Assembly: GCA_017525805.1 (NCBI GenBank)
Contig: JAFXSH010000099.1
Span: forward strand, 1 to 33,291
DNA: 33,291 bases
Source of the DNA: Clostridia bacterium
GTDB taxonomy: Bacteria; Bacillota_A; Clostridia; Christensenellales; Aristaeellaceae
Direction of reading: 5' to 3'
Shown: in pieces, positions 1-8,446 of the stretch
Numbering within the stretch: the first letter of the stretch is position 1
Layout: each line of letters begins with the position of its first letter
Notes under the pieces: generated by a model
Told to the model about the DNA's origin: nothing
Database searches by the model: none
What the model saw: only the letters and a program-made list of their open reading frames with translations
Position numbers and translations under genes: made by a program

Positions 1-528
1 GACGATTCGGTCATATCCCGTGAGCGGAGCAAGAAAACCGAACTGCTGTCCCATGTATACGACCATGTGCGGGGAAAGACGGTAAAGGGCTTCAATCTGC
101 TGGCGCTGGGATGGACGGATGCTTTCAGTTTTGTACCGGTAGGCTTTCGTATGCTGGCGTCGGCCAACCAGGAAAAGCGGCTGAATGAAGCGAACGAAAC
201 CATTGACAAGCGCACCAACGGCGGCCGGCGGCGGAAGGAAGCGGTTCTGCATAAGCCCGACGCCGCCATCTCCCTGATTCGGGAAGCGCTGAACGCTGGA
301 ATCACAGCGCAGTATGTCCTCATGGACACTTGGTTCACCAACGAGCCTTTTATCAAGCGGGTGACGGAGGAAGGCTTGCATGTGATCGGGATGCTGAAGG
401 ATAACAGGCAGAAATATCGGTATGCTTTCCTTTCTCACAATGCTTTTTCATTGTGTCACGTGAAGCACTTGCACAGAAGCAGTGCGCTATATTGCATTTT
501 CAAGATACATGCGTTAGCAGGGCAGTGA
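1..528 (+). pseudogene. IS4-type transposase, truncated (5' cut by window edge, 3' end replaced)
   Basis: The frame is open from the first base. It shows the start of an IS4-type DDE catalytic core: an early DDS motif (residues 1-3, first Asp), a YDH-x-KGF segment, and the second-Asp motif YVLMDTWFT near residues 104-112, followed by GLHVIGMLKDNRQKYR. After that (base 421 onward) the protein runs into unrelated sequence shared with 25806-25970 and stops at 526-528. The C-terminal third of IS4 transposases, with the Y-(2)-R-(3)-E-(6)-K signature and the third catalytic acid, is absent, so the product should be inactive. I infer an internal deletion that joined mid-transposase to the right end of the element. 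What lies upstream of base 1 is unknown. Confidence 0.8.
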
Positions 529-585
529 AGCCCTTTTTGCTCCGCCAAACGTATGATGCCATGCCAGATAGAAATTGTCAAGGAT
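421..585 (+). repeat. 165-bp repeat, copy A (IS-like right end)
   Basis: Bases 421-585 align without gaps to 25806-25970, with about 15 mismatches by eye (about 91% identity), in the same orientation. The end reads ATTGTCAAGGAT in both copies, after which the flanks differ. In copy B this end is inverted-repeated at the other side of a 360-bp element, so I read copy A as the right end of a related element that still carries part of a transposase. It contains a short hairpin, CACAATG(N6)CATTGTG. In both copies the plus-strand reading frame ends in a similar 33-residue tail stopping at GQ. Confidence 0.8.
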
Positions 586-656
586 AATGCTCAGGGACTC
601 ATGATTCTTTATCGGTCGAGCCATCAGAAATGGACATTTGTAGCGTCCTTATACTC

Positions 657-1907
657 TCATAATAGATACTCAGGCAAATAGTACACAAACTCATTCGCGG
701 GGCGTATTTTGTCACAGGTATCAATGACAAACCCTGTGCCGACCTCCATATTGTACTTTTCCAAAACTCGAAAGCTTTTTGTTGCTTTCTTGGGCGCTGT
801 TGATTTCTTGATTTCTATGGGGTGGAGAACACCCTGTTCCACGAAAAGAAGATCAATCTCTTTCTGATCGATGTCACGGTAATAGAAAAGAAAGTCTTTG
901 GGATCAAGGTGGAAGGAATAGGCATTCTTAATGATCTCACTGACAATGTATGTTTCAAAGAACGCCCCGCTCATGGCGCAGTTTTCAAGCATTTCGGCAT
1001 TTGGCCATCTGCACAGATAAGCGCATAGACCAGTATCCATAAAGTATAGTTTCGGAGCCTTAATGATTCGATTGGAGATATTCGCCATATATGGCCGTAG
1101 AAGATAGATGATTCCTGATGTTTCAAGAATGGAAATCCAACGTTTACAGGTACGCACATCAATACCAACAGCATTGGCTATTTCGTCATAATGAAGCTGT
1201 TGGGCGGTTCGTAACGCGACAATGGAAATAAAGTTACGGAACTGCATTTCACTGGAAGCATCAATCAATTTGCGTACATCCTTTTCGATGTATGTGCTGA
1301 CATACGAACGGAAATAAATGTCACGTTCCGACAAGCCGGTACAGACATCCGGCATACCGCCGACGAAAATATCCTCGAATACTTCTTTTCTCGTGCGGTA
1401 GTGGGCGGCTGTCTCACGTTCTCTCCTTAATAGAGTCTGCACATCCGGAACGAAAGGCACCGCAGGCAGATTGTTCTTCTCGCTATGAGAAAATGAGGTC
1501 ATTTCAATGATGCCGCATCTTCCAGCCAATGAATCAGAAATGCCTTGCTGAAGCTCATAGCGGTTGGAGCTTGTCAGAATATACATCAGTTGCCTTTTCT
1601 CGCCGCTTTTCAGCCATTGAAGACGCTGCGCATCTATGATGATCTTGATCTCATCCAACAGATTAGGGGCCTTTTGAATCTCGTCAATCACGAGAGGCCA
1701 ACTGTATGTTTCAAGAAACAGACGAGGGTTTTCCAGCGCCAGCTTACGATCTTCCAGATCATCCAAGGTCACTGTCCGGTATTTCTCACCGAACAGCATA
1801 TTGACAGTAGTGGACTTTCCGACCTGTCTTGGACCATAGACCACGAGGCACGGAAATGAACCTGCTGCTTTCAATAATGAAGCCTCAACCGCTCTAACAA
1901 TGTACAA
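657..1907 (-). CDS. AAA_14 / DUF4143 family ATPase
   Basis: A 416-residue ATP-binding protein of the archaeal-type AAA_14 plus DUF4143 family, common in bacteria and of unclear role. Walker A is GPRQVGKS (residues 25-32) and Walker B is LVIDE (72-76). A C-terminal segment EIDLLF...IEIKKS resembles a PD-(D/E)XK nuclease core, as is usual in this family. I chose the TTG at 1907: it gives the family's usual MYI-R start and has GGAGGGG 6 bases upstream. The longer frame starting at GTG 1946 is unlikely because the -10 box (1937-1942) overlaps its first codons. It stands alone between an IS remnant and decayed genes and has no clear link to the sugar genes. Family assignment is firm; function is unknown. 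Confidence 0.85.
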   Translation of the reverse strand: MYIVRAVEASLLKAAGSFPCLVVYGPRQVGKSTTVNMLFGEKYRTVTLDDLEDRKLALENPRLFLETYSWPLVIDEIQKAPNLLDEIKIIIDAQRLQWLKSGEKRQLMYILTSSNRYELQQGISDSLAGRCGIIEMTSFSHSEKNNLPAVPFVPDVQTLLRRERETAAHYRTRKEVFEDIFVGGMPDVCTGLSERDIYFRSYVSTYIEKDVRKLIDASSEMQFRNFISIVALRTAQQLHYDEIANAVGIDVRTCKRWISILETSGIIYLLRPYMANISNRIIKAPKLYFMDTGLCAYLCRWPNAEMLENCAMSGAFFETYIVSEIIKNAYSFHLDPKDFLFYYRDIDQKEIDLLFVEQGVLHPIEIKKSTAPKKATKSFRVLEKYNMEVGTGFVIDTCDKIRPANEFVYYLPEYLL

Positions 1908-1936
1908 ACAAATCCCCTCCCAGATCAACTGACTAA

Positions 1937-1965
1937 ATTGTACCACATGAAATTGATAAAATCAA
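1937..1965 (-). promoter_or_regulatory. Promoter of the AAA_14 ATPase gene
   Basis: On the minus strand, TTGATT (1960-1965) and TACAAT (1937-1942) are separated by exactly 17 bp, a good sigma-A promoter. TTGAT-TTT-ATCAA forms a small palindrome over the -35. The expected transcript starts about 20-25 bases before the TTG codon at 1907, leaving room only for the GGAGGGG ribosome site. Confidence 0.6.
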
Positions 1966-2039
1966 CATGTGAATGTTTTTTTCATCGAAAGCGGAAGGCG
2001 TAATGTATAATTATCTTGAAATTTTTATAAGAAAGCAGT

Positions 2040-2082
2040 AAGCCCGCATTCAGGTTCTTTCGAGCCGGATTGTGGGCTTTTT
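2040..2082 (+). terminator. Orphan intrinsic terminator-like hairpin
   Basis: AAGCCCGCA (2040-2048) pairs with TGTGGGCTT (2071-2079) with one G-U pair, and a T run follows to 2082. The T run places it on the plus strand, but no plus-strand gene lies upstream. It may be left over from lost sequence. Confidence 0.4.
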
Positions 2083-2086
2083 GGAA

Positions 2087-2380
2087 TTATATACTGTTGG
2101 TCTTTTTCGCATACTTCCTTGTGACAGCCCTGGGGACAATCCTGCACAGGAAGCTCATCAACTTGGTGAAGCCGCCCTGATAGCGAAGCACCTTTTTCTT
2201 GAGCATAGCCCGGAGACCGACTTTTGCCACATCCTCGGCCTTTGCTGCTTTTTTGAACATTTTGGAATCATTGCCCATGGCCGCGGCAGCTTCAAAGCCG
2301 GTGGCGGTGGGTCGGGCAAAGGGGCGTAACGGTCACGCAGGTTCCTTTGACTTCTTCTGCCACAGCCTCGGAAAAGCTGC
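2087..2380 (-). pseudogene. Short-chain dehydrogenase/reductase remnant (C-terminal part, frameshifted)
   Basis: Reading the minus strand from 2380, SFSEAVAEEVKGT-C-VTV-LCP matches the region after the catalytic YxxxK of classical SDR enzymes. Near 2312-2316 the frame shifts by what looks like a 2-base deletion, and then continues with PTATGFEAAAAMGNDSKMF and a basic tail typical of the DltE-like SDR group, ending at 2087. The expected YxxSK helix upstream of SFSEA is missing: the bases before 2380 encode unrelated residues. This is therefore a fragment of about 95 codons with a frameshift and no Rossmann domain or active site. Confidence 0.7.
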
Positions 2381-2488
2381 GTATAAGAATGTTATAATCA
2401 ATCAGTTGTATTTGCATTATCATCACTTTGCAGTTTGCGCTCCCTGTATGTGATCTTGACGATGAGCGAAAGATCATTCATATTGCTG

Positions 2489-2987
2489 CTATACCAGATA
2501 CCGTGATTCCATGAAGGAGCGGATCTCCTGCATGCGCTCGCTCTGGCGCACGGAGAAGGGGCAGCGGCTGTCGCAGTGGCCGCACCTGATGCAGTCAGCG
2601 GCGTTCTTCTCCAGCGTTTTGTAATGCTCCACTGCCAGAGGATCGCCGGCCTTTGTCAGGTCATAATACTTGTTCACCAGGCCGATGTCGATTCCTGCGG
2701 GACACGGCTTGCAGTGGTTGCAATAGACGCACTTCCCGCAGGCTTGGGGCGGGCGAAGGAGCCGATGACGGAATAATCGACGGCTTCTTCCAGCTGATCT
2801 TCATAACGGAGAAGCATTTCCACTTCCTCAACGCTCTGTGCGCCGGGGAGCACCGTCAACACGCCGGGCCTGTCCAGGGCATAGCGGATGCATTGATACG
2901 GCGTCAGCGCCTGACCGAAGGGCGACTGCCCCGCGCTGAGCAGCTGCCCACCGGAGAAGGGTTTCATCACCGAGATGGAGATTCGTA
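2489..2987 (-). pseudogene. Aldo/keto reductase with 4Fe-4S domain, 5'-truncated and frameshifted
   Basis: From about 2987 the minus strand encodes ISVMKPFSGGQLL, then LTPYQCIRYALDRPGVLTVLPG, the last strands of an AKR barrel, and DYSVIGSFA. At about 2745-2757 the frame changes, and the new frame carries CGKCVYCNHCKPCP (first cluster) and then CIRCGHCDSRCPF (second cluster), the ferredoxin-like tail of the AKR family with two 4Fe-4S motifs. The N-terminal half with the catalytic Tyr is gone; its place is taken by the end of the GH42 gene, whose stop codon is at 2988-2990. I see a truncated, frameshifted remnant. A sequencing error could explain the frameshift but not the missing N-terminus. 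Confidence 0.8.
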
Positions 2988-5018
2988 TCATGAATTTCTT
3001 TTCCAAATACCCACACCAAGAGGCCTCAGGCAATCCATTTCGCCTATAATGGGAACGAATTCTTCGTCAACATGGATGGGCTGGGGCTGCTGGGCGTAAT
3101 TCAGCAGAATGAGCCAATCTTCTTTTCCGTTGGATCGAACCGCCAATTCAACCGAGGGCGGGCAATCGACGATTTGTGAATAAGGATGGGCCGCACCTGC
3201 GGCATTGAGAAATGCTTCCGCCAACGATTCCGAAAAGCCTGCGCCTGCATACCAAGCACGTCCGCCTTTGGGATAAGTCTTTTCACAAAGAGCAGCTTTT
3301 CCTTGAAGCCAGCCGGAATCATAACAGGCGATGGCTTGGCTATCCTGGGGAACCAGGCTTTCCTGGAATCCGGTGACAGGGTAGGTTTTGCCTCTCCATA
3401 CAAGCCTTGCTGTTTCATCCGGCCGGGGAAGAGAATACTCTTCCACTGTCACGCCGCATACTTCAGAGGCGTATCCCGGCATGGGCAATGAAATGCACCG
3501 ACCGAATTCGTCCTTGTATCCGGTACGAGCTCCCAAAACCAGCTTGCCCCCTGCTTCACAGTAGGCTCTCAGCACCTTTGCCATTTTCTCCGTCAGGATC
3601 GCTGCATGAGGCAGGAAGATCAGCTGATAGGCCGCCAGTGCTTCAGGCGTCATGGCATCATTCCAGGGCTTGATATCCAACGGCGTTTGGGTATGCTGAG
3701 AAGCTGCGAAAATGGCCTGATTGGATTGGTAGGCCATGGGGCCGTGCCATTGATCCCGCTCCCCATCCCAATCATTCAGCCAATCAGTGAGCAGCAGCAC
3801 CTTTGCCTGATATTTTGCTCCCGCCATATCCCGTATTTTTTGAATATCCTGATAGATTTTTCCCAGTTCTTTTAAGCGGCGATTGTCCCGGTTATCGTAG
3901 TCCAGAATACCGTGCCAATAAATTTCCGTGCCGAAGGCGGCGGTGCGCCAGCGGAAATAACTGACATAATCCGCTCCGTGGGCAATGGCCTGCATCGTCC
4001 ACAGCCGCATTTGTCCTGGTAAGGGCATGGGACTGAGCATACAATGATCCCAGCCGTGTGCGCCGGATTGCTGCTCCATAATGGCAAAGTTGGGGGAGAA
4101 GCCCCGAACCGTGCTCAGCGCAAAGGAACTGGACCGATCCTTCATATCGCTTCCGTCTCCGCCGTTGATGCCGCTTTGGCCGTAGGCGAAGTTGGGGTAA
4201 TTGTCGTAGCTGTAGAAATCCAGCACGCTGCTGGTCAGCTCGTCATTTTTCAGATGGCCAAACATGCCGTTGGTGGTGATGAAACGATGGCCGATGTACT
4301 TGCGCAGGATCCGGGCCTGCATATCCGCAAAGGAAATGGCACTGTCCGAAATGAATTCTTTTTCCAGCAGCGACAGATGGGGGTTGCCCCGGCCGACCAC
4401 GGGCCGTTCTAAAAAAACTTCCTCCCAATCGGAAAAGCTTTCGCTCCAGAACCTGCCGCCAGTGGCTTCGTTCAGGGCTTCCAGCGTGCCGAAGCGCTTT
4501 TTCAGCCATTCCCGGAAAGCGTCGTGATCCGCTTGAGAGTAAAACACATTGGTTTCGCAGTTCAGCTCATTATCGATCTGCCAGCCGATCACGGCGGGAT
4601 GATCGCCGTACCGCTGGGCCAGCTTTTCCACCACGCGGCTCACATATTGCCGATAAACAGGCGAATTGTAATTATAATGCCGACGGTGTCCATGGCGGTA
4701 CAGCGTGCCATCCATTTTTGCATTCAGCACCTCGGGATGCGCATGGGTCAGCCAGGCTGGCGGTGTAGCGGAAGGGGTACCCAGAATCACCTGCATATGT
4801 TCTTCATTAGCCAGGGCAAGGAAATCATCAAATAGTGAGAAATCCCATTCATTGTCTTTTGGTTCAATTACGCTCCAGGCAAATTCAAATACCCGCACGG
4901 TTTTAATGCCGTGGGCTTTCATGCGGAGCAAGTCTCTTTGCCACATTTCGCGTGGCCATTGCTCTGGATAATAGCAAACACCCAGCATGATATGTTGTAA
5001 TTGAATAGACTTTTCCAC
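2988..5018 (-). CDS. GH42 beta-galactosidase
   Basis: A 676-residue glycoside hydrolase family 42 enzyme, which removes terminal beta-D-galactose from oligosaccharides by a retaining mechanism. The N-terminus GVCYYPEQWP, the acid/base motif WQIDNELN (E151) and the nucleophile motif IMEQQSG (E315) are all present, followed by the trimerisation and C-terminal beta domains at full length. No signal peptide is seen, so it should act in the cytoplasm on imported sugars. The start is GTG at 5018, with AAGGAGGG 6 bases upstream. It is the last gene of the minus-strand catabolic run, separated from the ThuA-like gene by 355 bp that hold a glycosidase remnant. Natural substrates could be galactosides other than lactose. 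Confidence 0.93.
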   Translation of the reverse strand: MEKSIQLQHIMLGVCYYPEQWPREMWQRDLLRMKAHGIKTVRVFEFAWSVIEPKDNEWDFSLFDDFLALANEEHMQVILGTPSATPPAWLTHAHPEVLNAKMDGTLYRHGHRRHYNYNSPVYRQYVSRVVEKLAQRYGDHPAVIGWQIDNELNCETNVFYSQADHDAFREWLKKRFGTLEALNEATGGRFWSESFSDWEEVFLERPVVGRGNPHLSLLEKEFISDSAISFADMQARILRKYIGHRFITTNGMFGHLKNDELTSSVLDFYSYDNYPNFAYGQSGINGGDGSDMKDRSSSFALSTVRGFSPNFAIMEQQSGAHGWDHCMLSPMPLPGQMRLWTMQAIAHGADYVSYFRWRTAAFGTEIYWHGILDYDNRDNRRLKELGKIYQDIQKIRDMAGAKYQAKVLLLTDWLNDWDGERDQWHGPMAYQSNQAIFAASQHTQTPLDIKPWNDAMTPEALAAYQLIFLPHAAILTEKMAKVLRAYCEAGGKLVLGARTGYKDEFGRCISLPMPGYASEVCGVTVEEYSLPRPDETARLVWRGKTYPVTGFQESLVPQDSQAIACYDSGWLQGKAALCEKTYPKGGRAWYAGAGFSESLAEAFLNAAGAAHPYSQIVDCPPSVELAVRSNGKEDWLILLNYAQQPQPIHVDEEFVPIIGEMDCLRPLGVGIWKRNS

Positions 5019-5079
5019 CGGGAACCCTCCTTCAATTCAGGTGATGCGCGGACCTGTCCGTAAACCTTTTTTCACGCTT

Positions 5080-5298
5080 TTATGTTTCGCCTTTAATTCT
5101 GATTTTTCCTTTTTTCACATTTCTCCAAAGGAAAATGCCCATGCCGCTGGGAACAGGAGAATCGGGATGAACATCTGAAATCGGTTCTCCAAAGGGCACA
5201 TCATCCACATACAATTGGAGCAGGCGATAATTGGAATATGCTCGTACCACATCCGTATTTTCTGCGGCAACGATATCCCGATAGCAACAATCTGATAC
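5080..5298 (-). pseudogene. Probable remnant of a GH2-type glycosidase C-terminal domain
   Basis: Between the ThuA-like and GH42 genes, the minus strand holds a 72-codon open stretch with no start codon or ribosome site, bounded upstream by an in-frame TGA at 5299-5301. It contains TDVVRAYSNYRLLQLYVDD, then GIFLWRNVKKGKIRIKGE to a TAA at 5080-5082. V-x-YSN...L-YV followed by a W-x-V-x-x-GxI segment is the pattern of the C-terminal beta domains of GH2 enzymes; the GH2 gene in this window has RVYSNQPAVTLYVNG at the same place. I infer the tail of a deleted glycosidase. The match is by pattern only. Confidence 0.45.
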
Positions 5299-5373
5299 TC
5301 AGACGAGTTCTTTTTCATCGTCCTTTACGCACGAGCCCGGCGAGCATAAACAGCAGGAGTCTGTATTCCAATC

Positions 5374-6033
5374 TTATTTGCCGGTTGCCCAGCGGATTGC
5401 GTTTTTGAACAATTTCCGGAAATTGGGGTTTTCCCAGACAGCGAGGGTATGGCCCGGTGTCAGCACAACAACACGGCCCCTTCCAAATTCACGGGAATAG
5501 CCACTGATAAAGGTGCCCCCGTGTTCAGACGTGGTGGACAGGAAAGGCTTGGCATCCTTTGCGGTAACAGCGATTTGATAGTGCTCGTCGCGCTCGTGGA
5601 AACCCTCAACTCCATCGGTAATGGCATTGTGCTCCGTGACATGGACATGAGTCAGTTCCCGAAGGGGATGGCCCAGGAACGTGCAACCTACTACTTCGGT
5701 ATAGGCCGGTTCAGGATGGTCACGGCCTCCGATCGTCAGGGCTGCATGCACGGCAACAAAAGCGCCGCCGTTTCTTACATAATCACGGATTTCTTCCGGG
5801 CCAAACTCAGTAACGGTTGGCTCGAACCAGGGATTGCTGTTGGCTGCGTTGATCGCTCCGCCGGAGCAATTGACCAGGACATCATACCTGGCTACAAAAG
5901 CAGGGGAAAGAATATCTTTGGCCGTTTTGACGAAATCAAATTCCATGTCTTCCTGATCCATGGTTTTGAGTCCGCGCTCAATGACTTCCGCTGGATGCCA
6001 AAGATCATCGCACACGAGCAATACCTTCATCAT
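5374..6033 (-). CDS. ThuA-like domain protein
   Basis: A 219-residue protein made of a single ThuA domain, related to class I glutamine-amidotransferase folds. Signature parts are KVLLVCDD at the N-terminus, the YDVLVNCSGG strand, GGAFVAVHAA, the DHP / GHP segment and the C-terminal RGRVVVLTPGH followed by KLFKNAIRWA. No catalytic Cys nucleophile elbow is seen, as usual for the family. ThuA proteins act in sugar catabolism beside Gfo/Idh dehydrogenases (ThuA/ThuB of Sinorhizobium), where 3-keto-sugars have been proposed as substrates; such a partner lies two genes upstream. I chose ATG 6033, with GGAGG 5 bases upstream; ATG 6030 is equally possible. A longer frame to 6048 would place the ribosome site inside the gene. 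Confidence 0.85.
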   Translation of the reverse strand: MMKVLLVCDDLWHPAEVIERGLKTMDQEDMEFDFVKTAKDILSPAFVARYDVLVNCSGGAINAANSNPWFEPTVTEFGPEEIRDYVRNGGAFVAVHAALTIGGRDHPEPAYTEVVGCTFLGHPLRELTHVHVTEHNAITDGVEGFHERDEHYQIAVTAKDAKPFLSTTSEHGGTFISGYSREFGRGRVVVLTPGHTLAVWENPNFRKLFKNAIRWATGK

Positions 6034-6086
6034 GTTTACCTCCATCATGGGCAGAATGATTTTCGAGCTTTTTCGCCAGTGTTTTT

Positions 6087-6116
6087 GTTATGGTTACAAA
6101 ACGATCTCTATGTCAA
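6087..6116 (-). promoter_or_regulatory. Candidate internal promoter before the ThuA-like gene
   Basis: A perfect TTGACA (6111-6116, minus strand, inside the last codons of the MATE gene) is followed after 18 bp by CATAAC (6087-6092). The -35 is ideal and the -10 weak. It could give extra transcription of the ThuA-like and GH42 genes. Confidence 0.35.
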
Positions 6117-7472
6117 ATGCAGCCATTTGTTACCCCTGAAGCGCGCGTGCAGTGCGGCGGCCCGGAGCAGCCATTCGATCAGCAGGGCGATCCATACTCC
6201 GTGAATGCCAAGACCGAGGGGAATGGTGAGCACATATCCGATCACGCAGCGGGAAACGGCAAGAGCAATCACGGCCACCGTGCCGGTGTACACGCCGTCG
6301 CCCGCTACCCGCATGGTCATAGCGGGCAGATAGCTGTCGCACCAGAGCAGTGGCAGGCCGATCACGCCAATAGTCATGCCCATGCGGATGAGGGGGATCC
6401 CCTGCTCGGTTGCGTGGTAGAGCTTTAAGAAAAGCGGCGTGATGGGGTACAGGATCAGCACCGTCAGCAGCATCACAAACCGCCCCACCTTGATCATGTT
6501 TTTGCAATACTGCCGGGTCAGATCATACCGCCTGGCTCCGTAGCATTGGCCGCAAACGGTGTTGGTCAGGGCTGTGAGCGCTCCGGAAGAAGTGCTGTAC
6601 AACTGGAAAATGGAATTGGAAACGGCATAAGCCGCCATTTCCGTGGTGGTCAGCTTAGCCAGATACACCTGCACCAGCAGCATGCCGCCCTGCATCAGCA
6701 TAGCTTCCATGGCTACCGGCGCGCCAAGAGACAGAATCTGTCGGAAAACGGCGGGATTGAAGCGGAAGAAATGGCGGACGCGCACTTGATAATCGTTTCG
6801 GATGATCAGCAGCCAAATGAGGGCCAGCACCATGCCGATAGCCCGCGCAACGATGTAGGACAGTCCGGACCCCGCCACACCCATGTGCAGGAAGTTGATA
6901 AATATCAGGCTCAGCAGCAGATGGGAAACGTTGATCACCACAGTCAAAATCAGGCTGGACCGGGTATCGCCTAAATTGCGGAAGATATTGAAAATAGCGT
7001 TAAAAATGGCATAGGGCACGAAGGAAAGGCTCATGAGCCGCAAATACTGCACGGCGTATTCCGAAAGGAGCGGCTCCACGTCGGCGTACAGTGCCCCGAC
7101 GATCCATTTTGAGCCCGCGTACAAAAGCACGCTCAGCACCAGCGCCACCATGCAGCACAGGCCCGTCACTTCTCCAATCGCGCTGCGGATCTGATTTTGA
7201 TCCCCGCTGCCCTTGGCCCGGGCTACCATGATAGCCCCGCCGGAGGCCAGGGACGTGAACATCAGCGAAACCATGCCGTTCACTGTGCCCACCATGGACA
7301 CCGCCGCAATGGCGGCTTCTCCCACGGAAGATACCATGGCCGTGGACAGCATGCCGATGAAAAAGATGAAAAACTGATCGAGGATCAATGTAAAAAACAT
7401 ATCCCGCAGCTTGGGATAGGTGAATTGCTCCGTGGTGAGCAGCGCTTCCAGCCGCTTCCGAAGGTATTTCAT
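6108..7472 (-). CDS. MATE family efflux transporter
   Basis: A 454-residue integral membrane protein with about 12 hydrophobic segments in two similar halves, as in MATE (multidrug and toxic compound extrusion) exporters driven by Na+ or H+. Typical pieces are the N-terminal LILDQFFIFFIGMLSTAMVSSVGEAAIAAV helix pair (read in two parts), the NIFRNLGDTRSSL loop, and SLGAPVAMEAMLMQGG at the start of the second half. The start is ATG 7472 with GAGGGG 6 bases upstream. The gap to the upstream Gfo/Idh gene is 83 bp. Its place in a sugar operon is unusual; it might expel a toxic intermediate or an aglycone, but substrate cannot be told from sequence. Confidence 0.9.
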   Translation of the reverse strand: MKYLRKRLEALLTTEQFTYPKLRDMFFTLILDQFFIFFIGMLSTAMVSSVGEAAIAAVSMVGTVNGMVSLMFTSLASGGAIMVARAKGSGDQNQIRSAIGEVTGLCCMVALVLSVLLYAGSKWIVGALYADVEPLLSEYAVQYLRLMSLSFVPYAIFNAIFNIFRNLGDTRSSLILTVVINVSHLLLSLIFINFLHMGVAGSGLSYIVARAIGMVLALIWLLIIRNDYQVRVRHFFRFNPAVFRQILSLGAPVAMEAMLMQGGMLLVQVYLAKLTTTEMAAYAVSNSIFQLYSTSSGALTALTNTVCGQCYGARRYDLTRQYCKNMIKVGRFVMLLTVLILYPITPLFLKLYHATEQGIPLIRMGMTIGVIGLPLLWCDSYLPAMTMRVAGDGVYTGTVAVIALAVSRCVIGYVLTIPLGLGIHGVWIALLIEWLLRAAALHARFRGNKWLHLT

Positions 7473-7555
7473 TTAGGTCCCCTCAATTGTTGAATGAAGG
7501 CTTTAAAACAGGATCGTTTCGCTGCCGTCATACTCCTCGGTGGTTACGTGATGAT

Positions 7556-8434
7556 TCAGTTGATTTCGGGAAGGGAAAACCAGGTATCCGGCCGCGTTCT
7601 GGCAATGCGGGCCAAGTCGATGATGGAGAGGATTTCCAGGGTTTCTTCCTCTCTTACGGGCACGATGCCGTGAATGAAGAAATCCAGGATGGCTTTCATT
7701 AAATTGTGATAGAAATTCGTATCGTCGCTGGGCAGCCGAGCGCCGGTTTCCCCGTCGGGTGATACCATGAAATTGAATTCAGCCCAGGGCTGGGGCGTTT
7801 GCATGAAGCTGGCGAAGCGGCCTTCGCCGTAGTCCAAAATCAATTGAGTCACCTGGCTTCCGCAGGCAAAAGCTTTCAGGCGCTTCACCCCCGTGCCCAT
7901 CAAAGCTACGATGGGCTCCAACTGGTGCACGGCGTAGCTGTCCAGGGAATGGGGGCCCACGGTGGACACGAACATGGGCTTATCCGGGTGCGCCTGCTGC
8001 CAATCCAGGATGCTTTGGCAATACCGCTGTGCGGAGGAGGAAAACACCGGCGTGCCATGAGCCCGTGCCAAATCAAACATCCGCTTGCCTGTTTCCGCGT
8101 CCGGAGCAAAGGTTTTATCCACGAATACCGGTTTCCCGCTCATCAGGGGCAATCGGGCTGCCTTTTCGTGATACCGCGCGTCATCCGCGGCGATGACCAG
8201 AATAGCGTCGCAATCCCGCACCAATTCCTCCATGGAGGCGGCGGGCTGGATATTCCTTTCCCGGCACCAATCCAAAGTGGACACACCGCCTGTGGGCGGC
8301 TGATCCTGATACGCGAACGCCTTGGTGATTTCCGCGTCAAAGCCCCAGCGTTCAATGGCTTCCCTCAGAAAATGGGGATACTCATTGCAATGCCAGTTGT
8401 CCAAGTATTCATCCGCAAAGCCGATTCTCAGCAT
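7556..8434 (-). CDS. Gfo/Idh/MocA-like oxidoreductase
   Basis: A 292-residue protein with the arrangement of Gfo/Idh/MocA sugar dehydrogenases. An N-terminal Rossmann-like half has CDAILVIAADDARYHEKAARLPLMSG (read as two strands) and KPVFVDKTFA, the equivalent of the conserved EKP catalytic Lys motif. The C-terminal half has SLDSYAVHQLEPIVALMG and ends in a short helix. It is shorter than the usual 330-390 residues, and the first glycine-rich loop is atypical (IGFADEYLDNWH instead of GxGxxG), so cofactor binding may differ. The start is ATG 8434 with GGGAGGA just upstream, 12 bases after the NagB-like stop, so the two are probably cotranscribed. With ThuA it forms a pair reminiscent of ThuB/ThuA. 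Confidence 0.8.
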   Translation of the reverse strand: MLRIGFADEYLDNWHCNEYPHFLREAIERWGFDAEITKAFAYQDQPPTGGVSTLDWCRERNIQPAASMEELVRDCDAILVIAADDARYHEKAARLPLMSGKPVFVDKTFAPDAETGKRMFDLARAHGTPVFSSSAQRYCQSILDWQQAHPDKPMFVSTVGPHSLDSYAVHQLEPIVALMGTGVKRLKAFACGSQVTQLILDYGEGRFASFMQTPQPWAEFNFMVSPDGETGARLPSDDTNFYHNLMKAILDFFIHGIVPVREEETLEILSIIDLARIARTRPDTWFSLPEIN

Positions 8435-8446
8435 GCAGTCCTCCCT

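Noticed and set aside
421..585. An rRNA or tRNA gene, because the reverse strand has GTACCTTGAAAAC-like spacer sequence
   Set aside because: No 16S, 23S or tRNA sequence is adjacent in either copy; only spacer-like resemblance, so not annotated as RNA.
5115..5318. A 67-codon minus-strand frame starting MKKNSSEYQ
   Set aside because: No ribosome site or family pattern; the overlapping frame at 5080-5298 has the glycosidase-like pattern instead.
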